Of a stretch of DNA of 64,000 bases, positions 21,571 through 33,029 are shown one piece after another. The stretch is from Glebionis coronaria (lineage: Eukaryota > Streptophyta > Magnoliopsida > Asterales > Asteraceae). The translations under genes and the position numbers were made by a program. The stretch covers positions 932,501 to 996,500 of the forward strand of contig JANFOE010000053.1 of NCBI GenBank assembly GCA_025667525.1, given 5' to 3'. Position 1 is the stretch's first letter, and every line of letters begins with the position of its first letter. The notes below the pieces were generated by a model that saw nothing but the letters and a program-made list of their open reading frames with translations, ran no database searches and had not been told where the DNA came from.

Positions 21571-23505
21571 TGATAAATCAATTAATCAATTTTATGTATG
21601 AGAGTTAAGCCAAGAATAAATTGCATTATGGTGTTGTTGATCCTTTTTGAGAATGCTGTTTTGTTTGTTGGCACAATTTTCTTTTATTTAGTTTTTTTAA
21701 CAGATAAAAACCAACTACTTAAAAGTCTTGAACACTGTCATACATGCAACCTGTGAAGAACTCCCAAAGTTTGACTAATTTTTCTAAAACAATTATAAGG
21801 TTGATTAATAATTAGCTTGTTAATTAAACAGTTCCAAGTGATTGATTGTTATTTCATTTTGTCCATGCGGATTAAGTTAGCTTACAAAACATTAATATGT
21901 ATCCCTTTACTTCAATTGTTTACTAGGACGTGATATTACATTACTCTATAAATAGGGTAATAGGACAGCCGGGTAATTATATTCGAGTTGGTTCTTTGGT
22001 TTTGTACGTAGCTTCGTTTTAGTTTCACATTCCGAAACGATCTTCTTCCATGCGTTAGTTTTTCATTTGGACCGTTCTCACACCCTAACACTGCAAAATG
22101 CCATTTTTGGCTTAAACCCATTATTGAAATTTACCACAATGGTACAAGAAACTAGAAACGTAACCCAAACCTAATTGTACTTTTGTATCTGGTTTTGGTT
22201 TTTAGTATGGATTAGAGAGTTTCTTACACAATTTTGTCAAGCTATGCGTCCTTGATGTCTACACATGATTTGTTAAGCTAGTACTAAAAGGTACCTGTGA
22301 TGGAATTGGTAAGATTTGAACTGTGTATATTAGAAATACATTACCAATCAATCTACAACCACCTCTGGAACAAAGAAAACGTGATGGGTTCATAATATCT
22401 TTGCTCGTTTAAAGTGTCATTTCATAACACACAATGTTGAAGCAAAAACTGACTCGTTTAAATTACCACTAACCAACTATATGGTTTCATAATTATATCT
22501 TTGCTCTTAAAAAAAAACTATATATATTGTCATGAATTACCACTAAGCATACTTTAACGAACTAGAGCATTAGGTGCCGTGAAAAGCAAAACGTTTTTCA
22601 TTTAAGCCCCACGAGGTGCCACGTCATTTAACACGCCTATTTCTAAAAAACCTCCGTTATCATAACCAAACCCCCTTCATTTGAGCCCCACCACAACCCA
22701 TTTTATTCATTTTCAATTATTTATAAACAAAATATATTTATTTCATTTAAAAAAATATACATTATTCAATTAAAAAAACAACATACCATATTTAAAAAAA
22801 AACAAAAAAAGTTTCCAAAAAGTTTATAAAACTAAAAAAACCTCCGGCGAAAAAAAACACATTCGAAAATGGGCCTGAGCCCACCACACCCACAAAAAAA
22901 CATAGCACCGGCATATCTTCTCCCTCCCCACCCATCTTCTTCAACAGCACCTGCAACAGATGTACAAACGCAGAAAAAAACCAAATCAAAAAAAGAAAAG
23001 AGGATAAAAAAACAACTCAAAAAAAGAAAAGAAGATAAAAATATGTTTGACAGCAGCTATATCACTTTTTTAGAGAATTCTTTGTCGTTTACTTCGCCAG
23101 CTAACTAGCGAGGTGACCCTTTGGCGAGCCACCATGGTGTGGTGAAGTGTTTCGGCGAGCAACTAGCGAGTACCACATGTGTTTGACGAGCTGTGTACGC
23201 TGCCACACATTTTTCACATCTTAAAAAAAGAAAAAGATATGAGTTTTTTAAGAGCTAATCCATAAGTGAACCACGACGGATTTGGTCCCTATGGGTCATG
23301 ACTCGTGAGACCCAAACCCATAATAGTCTGGCCCTATTTTGTATTGCAACAAATTAAGTCCATAAAAGTATTTGTATATAAAAACTTATGATGACAGCCA
23401 AAGATTTATGGAACAGATAAGATCGCCAAAATTAAGGAGAACAAGCTAAGTGCCATCTCCTAAAATAACAAACAAGTTCCCTTATATATTTTTTGGTATG
23501 TGGAT
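21571..23505. other. Intergenic; no gene recognised
   Basis: 3' flank of the defensin-like gene, then AT-rich spacer. From 22,566 (GAGCATTAGGTGCCGTG) to about 23,230 the base composition changes, with poly-A tracts and GGCGAGC/CTAGCGAG runs. It may be a non-autonomous element, but I could not find ends or a target duplication. Confidence 0.4.
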
Positions 23506-26340
23506 TGTAAAACCCAGTATAGTCGTATCTTTAATTCGGGGATGAATTATTGTTTTTAGAGGGGAAGAATTGTAAAACCCGTATTTAAAAAAAAATCAGA
23601 ATATTTAAATACGCAGTTTAATTTTAATAAATATTAATTACTAGACAGAGATATAAACGCAGAAATTAAATACGCAATCCCAGTTTATTTAAATACTATA
23701 AATATTACAGTTTATTCAGATAACAAGTATTCAGTCTCAGAAAATATTACAGATGAATTGTTTAGTTTACAGAAATAATTAAACGTTAATATTAAATACG
23801 TGTAGTCTCAGTTTATTTAAATATTGCAAATGAATAATTATTCAGAAAATAATTATTAAGTTTCAGAATATATTACGTATGTATTATTACACGAAAAATA
23901 ATTATCGCGTTTCAGAAACAAAAACGCGAGAAAATAATGTATACAAGTATTTTTTTTAAAAAAAATAACAAAATTAAAATGATTATTAATTAAAAGTATA
24001 TAAAAAAGGAAGAGAGAAAGGGCCGGTTTGGTTTGTTAAAAAAAAAAGGGAAACAAAGATTTTGGGCTAAGCCCATTTAGTGCAATAAAAGAATAGAACG
24101 GGGATTCCCCTTTCCCTCTCACAGCGACAAAAAAAAAGGGAGACGAGCTAGGGTTGTGGTTATGCCGCCAGTCAGAAGAAAAAAAAAAAAAAAAAAAAAA
24201 AAAAAGAAAAACTGCCGCCAGGTTAAAAAGGGATCCAGAACAAGATTTCACGGTTTTGATCATTCATTCGATTCATGTATAATGTCATCTTCTTAATCAT
24301 CCTAAGGTAATCACTCGTTTATATTTTCAGTCTTAATCACGAATTTTATTTTGTTTATGGATCATGAGAACGGAATGATGCTATAATCATAAAGGATGTC
24401 GGGTTCGATGGAAACCGAGAGCATAAAGCTCTCGGTGGTGTTTTGTTACCAGCCGGGACCAACAGGTCTAGGTGGTGGTGTTTTCTTCCAACCAGCCACA
24501 ACCAAAAACACAAGCAGGGGTGTTTGTTTGGTTCGCAGGGGGGTTGTGGTGCCTTGGTTTGATCAACCGCTGCCAATAAACATAAACCAGGGGTTATTAG
24601 TACTCAGCAGGGGCGTTTGGCAAATTTTCTGAAATAAGGGGGCGTTTGGGATTAACAGGTTGTAAGGGGTGTTTGGGTCTGTCAGAATATAACTAACAGT
24701 GGGAACAGAATATAACTAACAGTGGAAACAGAATATAACTAACAGTGGGAACAGAATATAACTAACAGTGGAAACAGAATATAACTAGCAGTGGGAACTG
24801 AGTATAACTAGCAGTGGGAACCGTGTATAACTAGCAGTGGGAATTTATTTTAGTTCTGGTTTAAGCACTTTATAAATAAGTTTTTATATTATAAAAATAA
24901 ACTTAAACATATTAGTTATTTTAATTATTTAATTAGTAAAATTAAATTGATTTTAACATTTTTCCTTCATCTAATTAAAAGTCGGATTTAACTATGATTT
25001 AATTAATAATTATTTTAGAAAAACTAAACTTGGAAACTTTCTATTTATAGCAGGTTGCTATTTATAGTAATATTATTACGCTGGAGTACATGTTTACGAT
25101 AATCAGGAATACAGAGGATACGTTAATCAGGAGTAATATTATGAGAACAGTCAGAAATTATCAGTTTATCCATAAATAGTAATACAAGAATAAATTAAAT
25201 TAAATTTAGAACATATAAGAATCAGTAACAGCAAACAGTAATTAGACGACTTATTTTTCCGTCCATTATTTATGTAGTACCCGTGAAGTCAGAGTCGATC
25301 TTTCAGCTTTCATTCTTGTTTCATTACTGGACACGAGGTACGGATTTTCGTCCTTTCAGTCAGGACTTCCTTTTTATGCATGATTAGGATTCCCCGTCTT
25401 CAGCCAAATGTTTTCCCCAGTATATGTTTAAGCTTATCCGTAATCATGTTAATAGCTAAATAAATTGCCTGAGCATTATATACAAGCACGACCAGTTTAT
25501 GTACTAGTTACGGAGGTACCGTAACCACGGCACTAGAGGCACCGGTGTCGTGACTCACATGCAGGAGAGTGATATCCTGCATCGTCCCACTCAGCTCAGC
25601 TTGGCCATTTATCAGTATTATTAGTGGGGCGTATGGATGCATCCTAGGCTACAGTTTACAGTTTAGCAGGTGAATGTGGTGTGTGCTCTACATCCTTCAC
25701 ATTGGAGCTGATCCCTCCACCCAGCACAGTTATTTAGAGGTCACCCCTCTACAGCATGACGAGGTCACCCCTCCAGTTATTCATGCAACGTTGTTACAGC
25801 ACATGACCTATATAAGCTCTGGCAATTAAAATACAATAAATGCATGTTTTCGGATTTATCAGATAACGATTCAGCTTTATTATTTACAGATCAGACTTTA
25901 TAGTTTATACACAGTTTTCCGCTACAACTTTACTTATCAGTCTTACAGCTCCCGTATTTCATCATCTGTTTCATTTCAGTAATTCCTTATCATGCTTTAT
26001 ATCCGTTCACTGAGCGTTATGCTCAGCCGTAGTTCCTTTCATGTTCTAACGGCAGGTACATCAGGACGTTCTTAGGATCCTGAGAGCATGTGCATTTGGA
26101 TGGAAGCTATCCAGACTTCTTACTTTATGCATTTTTTTACATTATTCTGTTTATTTGGACATTGTTTAGTCCTTTCATTCAGTATTTTATTTTTCATGTT
26201 TTGGGCTTATGTTTGGATTGCCGATGTTTGATTCCGGTATTTCCTTTATGGTCAGTTAATGTTTTAGGACATTTACCTTATGCTGTGATGACACGCCATA
26301 AATACATGTAACGGTCCACTTATCCAAGTGGGGTGTTACA
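23506..26340. mobile_element. Solo LTR, 2.8 kb, with 5-bp TSD TGGAT
   Basis: It starts TGTAAAACCC and ends GGGTGTTACA, and TGGAT flanks both ends (23,501-23,505 and 26,341-26,345). There is no primer site, coding or second LTR, so it is a solo LTR left by recombination. The TGTAAAACCC start recurs at 23,571, 65 bp in. LTRs of this size suit Ty3/gypsy or large non-autonomous elements; the family is not determined. Confidence 0.8.
24697..24847 (+). repeat. 23-bp tandem repeat inside the solo LTR
   Basis: About seven copies of CAGAATATAACTAACAGTGG plus GAA. The last three drift to CTAGCAGTGGGAA. Such arrays inside LTRs are often enhancer-like, but that is inference. Confidence 0.85.
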
Positions 26341-26465
26341 TGGATCTTAAGTTATAGACTTTTACACTCAGATGTTACTGATCTACTACAGTATATAATT
26401 AGCTTGGCGCCTTTTTTACTAGATTTGTCAGATAAAATTAGTCACCTTGACAAAACCAATCTATA

Positions 26466-27806
26466 ATTTTTTCGTCAGAAATTCTACGTTTTCGTCAGTA
26501 AATTTCCGTTTTCGTCAGTAAATTTACGTTTTTGTCAGAAATTTTACGTTTTCGTCAGAAATTTTACGTTTTCGTCAGAAATTCTACGTTTTCGTCAGTA
26601 AATTTACGTTTTCGTCAGATATTTTACGTTTTCGTCAGTAATTTTATGTTTTCTTGTAATTTACTGATGAAAACGTAAAACTTCTGAAGAAAACGTAAAA
26701 TTTCTGATGAAAACGTAAAAATACGGATGAAAACTTAAAATTTTTGACGAAAACGTAAATTTACTGACGAAAACGTAAAATTTCTGACAAAAATATAAAA
26801 ATTTACTGAAGAAAACGTAAAATGTCTGACGAAAACGTAAAAATACGGATGAAAACATAAATTTATTGACGAAAACGTAAAATTTCTGATGAAAACCAAA
26901 AACTTCTGACGAAAACGTAAAATTTTTTATGTAAACGTAAAATTTATGACGAAAACGTAAATTTACCGACGAAAACGTAAAATTTCTGAGGAAAACATAA
27001 AACGCCTGACGAAAACGTAAAATTACTGATGAAAACGTAAAACTTGTGACGAAAACGTAAAATATACTGATGAAAACGTAGAACTTCTGACGAAAACGTA
27101 AAATTTCTGACGAGATCATAAAATATCTGAGGAAAACGTAAATTTTCTGACAAAAACGTAAATTTACTGACGAAAAAAGTAAATTTTCTGACAGAAACGT
27201 AAATTTACTGATGAAAACGCAAATTTTCTGACGAAAACGTAAATTTCTGAAGAAAACGTAAAAATTATGAAAAAACGTAAATTTACTGACGAAGACGTAA
27301 ATCTACTGACGAAAACGTAAACTTTTTGACGAAAACGTAAAATTTCTGACGAAAACGTAAAATATCTGAGAAAAATTTAAATTTTCTGACAAAAACGTAA
27401 AGTTACTGACGAAAACGTAAATTTTCTGACGAAAACGTAAATTTTCCGACGAAAACGTAAAATTTCTGACAAAAACAAAAAAATTCTGACGAAAACGTAA
27501 ATTTACTGACGAAAACGTAAAATTTCTGACAAAAACGTAAATCTAACGACGAAAACGTAAAATTTCTGACGAAAACGTAAAATTTCTGACGAAAACGTAA
27601 AAATACAGATGAAAACGTAAAATAACTAGCGAAAATGTCAAATTACTGACATAAACGACAACCTTCTGACGAAAACGTAAATTTACTGACGAAAACGTAA
27701 ATTTACTGAGAAAAACGTAAATTTATTGACGAAAAGTAAAAATACTGACGAAAACGTAAATTTACTGACGAAAAGGTAAAAATACTGATTAAAACGTAAA
27801 TTAAAA
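26466..27806. repeat. 20-21-bp satellite array with an internal inversion
   Basis: The monomer is GACGAAAACGTAAAATTTCT or a variant (CGTAAATTTACT), roughly 65 copies. From 26,466 to about 26,650 monomers read in the opposite orientation (TTTTACGTTTTCGTCAG), and from about 26,655 onward they read forward. The array is head-to-head, so the first 190 bp can fold onto the next. Long minus-strand open frames (FRQKFYVF-type) are by-products of the period. Confidence 0.9.
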
Positions 27807-28556
27807 AAAAGGAATGTGAAAAGAATCGTTTAAAAAATGTTTAATTAAAAATTGTTAAAAATATAATTTACAATTAAAAAAACTATAATAAGAGAATTTA
27901 TAAGGAATGTCATGATTATAGAAAAAAGTGATTAAAAAACTCAACATTTTCTTAAACACCTATCTAAACCCAAAAAAAAACCCAAAAATTCAACCTTTTT
28001 TCTAAAGACCCATTTATAACCAAACCCATCTATACTCAAACCCATATAAACCCAAACCCATCTAACACCCATGACCCAACCCAACCCAACCCAACCATTT
28101 TACCACCTCTAATTAATATTAAGCACAAAACAAACAAACTTTTAGTGACTTAATTTACTTAATAATATTCTAATTTAGACGCTTTAAATTTTTATCAAAC
28201 ACAACCTAAGACTAAAATTATTCGATCAGATAACGTGATCAAAATCACACTGGTGATCAAATCACACTGGTGATCAAATCACATTGTTGACATTTTCTTT
28301 TTTAAATCAAATATGAAGTAAATTTTACTCTTTTTCTTTTTTTCTAAAAAAAAGACTTATTATAATTGTTAACTTCTTATTAGAAGTGCTTTTATGTAAA
28401 AAAAATAATAATTTAATTTTCGTTGCGTTAATAGAATTTGTTCGTTAATGATCATAGTATTATACTAGTATTGACCTTTTTACTGTTCACATGACAAAAT
28501 AAAATAATCAATAGCATAAAAGTGAAAATAGTGGATTTTAGACGGAAGTTGTGTGT

Positions 28557-29183
28557 GGGTCCGTTTGATTTGCTTCTAGGAATCACAATGGATATCGGTA
28601 TGACAATACGGTAGTATAAGAATGGGTTTCATAGTTGGAAAAATGTTGTTTGGTTTATGTATTGGGTTTGAATATTTTTTTATTGTATATTTTTTAAGTT
28701 TACTAGTACTTACAATTCATATAACAGCAGATCGTATATCAGTATCATAAAATGAAGATCTATTGCTTTCTCCAACATTATTACCTTGATGGCATTTGAC
28801 TTTATTTCTTGTAATTGTCTTTCGGTGGACTTTTTCTTATTATTTAAAATATGACAATAAATTTATCAATAAACTTTTATGGATAAATCAATAAAGATTA
28901 AACAAGAAAAAGTGGTTGATCTTTCTTGATATCAGTTGGCAAGATAAGTCAAAGAACTATGGTATATGAAAAAATGGTTGATGAGAGAATGGTAGGGGTG
29001 ACGTCCTCGAAGAGAGTAATATGTCATGGCCCACAGGAATGGTTTGCCCATAGTCATCAGCTCTGAGTGGTATGGGTCTAAGGGTTTCATATAACAATTT
29101 TGACACTAAAACAGTCAACCAAATAACCACAAACACTATCATTCTCATACCTTGATTCCGACACACGTATACCAAACGGACCC
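28557..29183. mobile_element. PIF/Harbinger-like (Tourist-type) element, copy A
   Basis: Ends are GGGTCCGTTTGATTTGC and the complement of ACCAAACGGACCC. The right flank is TAA, but the left TAA is lost: about 65 bp present just before the element in copy B is missing here. Confidence 0.7.
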
Positions 29184-29668
29184 TAAATGTTTTTATAGGT
29201 TTATGTTGGTGTGTATTCGTCCGTAAGATAATCAATAGGGTTAACTACGTACCAATGAATGGTTATTGGATATTACTTGAAATCGTGTGATCATTTTTCA
29301 AAGTAAATTTTTCGACCCTAATGCTTGGGTATCACGAGTATCTACTTGGGATAAGACCAAATGCTTGTTAGTGATTTAAGTACAAATCTCTAACTTTTTC
29401 GATGTTATGTGTTTACGTAATATTTTTTATTAAAAAATGTCCGAATATTTCTATAAAAAAAATGTCTAAAGTTTATAATAATTATCTTAACTCGATTTTT
29501 TTCGAATACTTTTAAATTTATTTTTATTTTTTTAAATTTTTTTAATTTAAGAAATATTTTGAATAAATTTTAATTAAAAAATTACCACTACTATAAATAA
29601 AATGTTAAAAAAATTAAAGACTAAGTTTATTATATCTGACAACAAAAGGAGTGATACATAGATAATTA

Positions 29669-30923
29669 GTAAACTGCAAAATACATCCCTATAGTTTGAA
29701 GTTTCCCACACAATACATCCCTTATTAAACTCATTGGCACTATACATTACTCGTTAGGCAAACGTTTGTCACAATACATCCCTCAGGACTAATGATGCAA
29801 GTTTTTCTCGTTAACTTCTAACAAGGTATGTATTTTGCAAAACAAAAAACATTTCAAATTTCGAAAATAAAAGTTTAACATTTTCTCGAAAAAAATTTAA
29901 GTTTTCTTATTGAAAATTTTAAATTAAAATAAAATTTTTTTCGTTTTTATTTCAAAAAGTCTTCAAACACTAGTTTCAACTTTCTTTTTAAAACAATTTG
30001 TTCCGTAAAAAAAACATTTTTTTTAACTTTTTTAAATATTTTTTAAAGTTAACTGAATTTGTTCCTTCTAAAAATTTTTAATTTTTAAATACATTCGAAC
30101 ATTTTTTTAAAAATTAAACATTTTCTTAAAAAAATAAAAATTAAATTTCATTAAACATTTTTTGTTTTAAAAAATAATTTTTTTTATCTAAGTCTCTTCA
30201 AAGCAAACATAAAAGATTTTATAACAAAAAGTTTTAAAGAAATTTTTTTAAATGTTCGAAAACATATTAAAAACTATTGTTTTTTAAAAAAACAAATTCA
30301 GCTAGTTTTTAAAAATCAGTTAAAAATTAAAACAAAAAATGCTTTTTTTGAAGGAACAAATTCAGTAAAAAGACTAAATTCTTTTAAAAATTAAACTACT
30401 TACAAAAAATAAAATTTGAATACTTTTTAAAACAAATTCGAAGAAAAAAGATAAATATATTAATTTTTAAAACTATTTTCAATAAGAAAACTCAAAAAAA
30501 TTCCAAAAAAAAGTCAACTTTTATTTTTGAAAAAAATTAGAACTTTTTTTCGAAATCTTTTAACTTTAATGAAATTTAGTTTTTAAGGAAATTTATTTTT
30601 TATTATTTTTAAGAAAACGTTTAATTTTAAAATAATGTTCGAAAACATTTTAAAAAATTAAAAAAAATTTTATTGTCTTGGAAGGAACAAATTAATTTAA
30701 TTTTTAAAAATTAGTTAAAAAGATTCGAAGAAAAAAATTGTTATTTTTTAAAACAATTTTCAATAAGAAAACTGAAATTTTTTTCAAGAAAATGTTTAAA
30801 CTTTTATTTTCGAAAATTTCTTTTACAAAAAATTCGAAATTATTTTTCTTTTGCAAAATACATCCCTCGTCAGAAGTTAACGAGAAAAAATTGCATCGTT
30901 CAAACTTGTATTTTGCAGTTTAC
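29669..30923. mobile_element. AT-rich foldback element, copy A (one arm shortened)
   Basis: It begins GTAAACTGCAAAATACATCC and ends with the complement GTATTTTGCAGTTTAC. The right arm lacks about 115 bp found in copy B. Inversion continues into the interior: ACTTAAATTTTTTTCGAGAA type sequence near 29,890 is the complement of sequence near 30,770. The element is close to one long imperfect hairpin with no coding. Confidence 0.65.
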
Positions 30924-31186
30924 ACTAAAAAAATATGTGCGTCATTTCAATCTTTTAAATTATTGGGATAATTTCATATATACCCCATAAAACTTTATAA
31001 ATTATTACTTAACAGTTAAACTGAGACAACAAGACAGACCATTTATGCGAACTCTAATTTAAAACAACGTTTGAAAGGGCCAAAAGTCCAAAAACACATC
31101 CATTATCACTGAAATAACAAGTAAAACCCCTAATTTCATTTCAACATTGTTTGTCACTGGTAAACTAAAACCCTAGAAACACAATA

Positions 31187-32293
31187 ATGTCAGACAACAT
31201 CCCTATTGAAGTCCAGTTTGAAATCATCAAAAGGGTCTCTGATATCAAGTCATTGGTTCGGTTTCGATCGGTTTCGAAACCCTGGTTGTCTTTCATTGAT
31301 AGCCCTGACTTTATCGCTGGTTACCGCGTCCGCAAAACACAGCCGAATAGATTGCTTTTAAGGTACACATATTATTCCGAACTTTCCAATGTGGTACAAT
31401 ATCTATCTGTTAATCATGACAATTTTGAGGTACAACAAGACCTTGCTCCAAATGTTTCTGATTTCATGAAACAGTTTAATTATTTGAGTGTAATTGGTTT
31501 CTCTCGCGGCTTGTTGTGTTTGTATTACTTGGGGATTATCGTTCTGTGCAACTTTTCTATCAGAAGATCTGTTAGAATTCTTGAACCGGAACACTTTCGT
31601 GTTTTTGGTTTTGCGGTTTGTCCTGTTACAAACGAACCTACCATTGTCACTATTTCACTTGATTGGAAAGTTCAAATCTTTACTTTGAGCTCTAAGAAAT
31701 GGACTACTGAGATTGATCAGTGTGTCAAGCCTCGTGAATCAGTTGTACTTGATGTAAGATCGCAGGTTGTTATTGGTAGCCGTATTTATCGTGTTGCTTA
31801 TGAGAAAACTAGTCTTCAAGATGGTCATTTTACTTATCAATATATGATTGTGTCGTTTGATTTGATTGCTAAAAAATTCACAGTCATAGACTTACCAGAT
31901 AAGATAACAAGACTGTCTACCCCACGTGCGCGTTTAATCATTTCTAAGCTAAAGGGGTCTCTTGTTGTAATTGTACCCTGTGAAGGAGGGGTCTTCAAAG
32001 TATGGAAGATGGAGCCTAATTGTTCTTTTTCAGAGATATTCACTATTGACGCACCTTTTGTATATATAAGTGATATATTGGAATTTAAGAAGAATGGTGA
32101 ACTTGTGGTTGAAACACAAAGGATGATGTCTCAACGGCGGGAGTCTGCACTTAAAGCTTACGATCCATGCTCGGGACACTTCAATAATCTTGGGTTTGGT
32201 GGACAAGATGGTTCATTCTACATTAGCTCTTACAAGGAAATACTGCATCTGCTTGATCACTCGGATACTTGCGTATATCCCGAAATTAATTGA
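31187..32293 (+). CDS. F-box protein with an F-box-associated domain
   Basis: A single-exon frame of 368 residues. Residues about 3-45 are an F-box (IPIEVQFEIIKRVSDIKSLV, RFRSVSKPWLSFI). The rest fits an F-box-associated beta-propeller-like domain of the large plant FBA/kelch families (VCPVTNEPTIV..., WKMEPNCSFSEIFTI). Such proteins are the substrate-binding part of SCF ubiquitin ligases; the target is unknown. No break is seen. The leader contains AAAACCCTAG, and the upstream 115 bp or so is duplicated at 57,415-57,530 without the coding part. Confidence 0.9.
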   Translation: MSDNIPIEVQFEIIKRVSDIKSLVRFRSVSKPWLSFIDSPDFIAGYRVRKTQPNRLLLRYTYYSELSNVVQYLSVNHDNFEVQQDLAPNVSDFMKQFNYLSVIGFSRGLLCLYYLGIIVLCNFSIRRSVRILEPEHFRVFGFAVCPVTNEPTIVTISLDWKVQIFTLSSKKWTTEIDQCVKPRESVVLDVRSQVVIGSRIYRVAYEKTSLQDGHFTYQYMIVSFDLIAKKFTVIDLPDKITRLSTPRARLIISKLKGSLVVIVPCEGGVFKVWKMEPNCSFSEIFTIDAPFVYISDILEFKKNGELVVETQRMMSQRRESALKAYDPCSGHFNNLGFGGQDGSFYISSYKEILHLLDHSDTCVYPEIN

Positions 32294-32726
32294 TCACAGA
32301 GATGATGGAATTACAAAGTGATATGGTGTGGAAAACTCGCATTCATATGGTTTTCATGATTGTTAGTCAAGTAATGTTATGCTTGGTATCATCTTCGGTA
32401 TCTCCTAAAAAACTTTTAATTATGATTTCATGTCTTTCTTTCTGTTATTTAGCAAGTCATAATTGTTGATGGTGATAATTAATGTTGCTTTTGATCGTTA
32501 TCTATGATGAATATTTCGAGAACTAGTGATGCCTTATATATATGCCTTGTCAGCTTGAAATGTTAACAATGATATGATGTTGTAGAAATCTGTATAGCAT
32601 TTTTAGCGTAGTTACAATCGGGGCTATATTACTGCACCTGCGTTAAACATCCCGTGAGTGGGTTATAGCAACATTCAAACCAGTTCACATGACCCTTACA
32701 GACCCATGGATAATCTGATACCAAAA

Positions 32727-33029
32727 GAAATTTAGTCAAAACTTCCTATTTGAACCTTGTTGATCAGCTTTTACCTATTATTGTTGGTATCAAGGAACGT
32801 GACAATTATTGGGTATGTTATGGAATTTGGTATGTGATGATTTTTTCAGGTTAATAGTATCTATTGCTAAGCATGCTTTTATAAGGAAATGATTTATTTG
32901 ATGTGGTACACAGGCATAGTGGGTGATTTCTGCAATGGGTAAAACTAGGTACTTTGATACACACTTGAGAAACAATAATAGGTAAAAGCTGATCAACAGG
33001 GTTCAAATAGGAAGTTTTGACTAAATTTC
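32727..33029. repeat. 303-bp hairpin: 59-bp inverted arms around a 185-bp loop
   Basis: The left arm (32,727-32,785; TTTAGTCAAAACTTCCTATT...) and right arm (32,971-33,029) are complementary at nearly every position. It could be a MITE or a small-RNA precursor. No target duplication is obvious. Confidence 0.75.

Larger units (their letters stand above)
28112..31118. repeat. Segmental duplication, copy A
   Basis: The sequence from TTAATATTAAGCACAAAAC to CATCCATTATCACTGAA matches 49,906-57,530 in the same order. It contains a Harbinger-like element, an AT-rich foldback element and the upstream region of the F-box gene. It lacks the LINE and MULE of copy B, which were therefore inserted after the duplication. 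The left border abuts an ACCCAACCCAACC tract at 28,076-28,110. Confidence 0.85.

Noticed and set aside
22869..23108. 79-residue frame rich in Pro, Ser and Lys
   Set aside because: It is low-complexity A-rich sequence with no domain, no splice context and a poor start.
26661..27153. Long minus-strand frames with FRQKFYVF-type repeats
   Set aside because: They follow the 20-21-bp satellite period and its A/T bias. There is no start context or domain.
26466..27806. CRISPR-like look of regularly spaced repeats
   Set aside because: The repeats are contiguous with no unique spacers, and this is plant nuclear DNA.
28957..29235. 92-residue minus-strand frame also found at 51,676-51,954
   Set aside because: It is shared only because both Harbinger-like copies are related. 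It has no transposase motif and is probably not coding.
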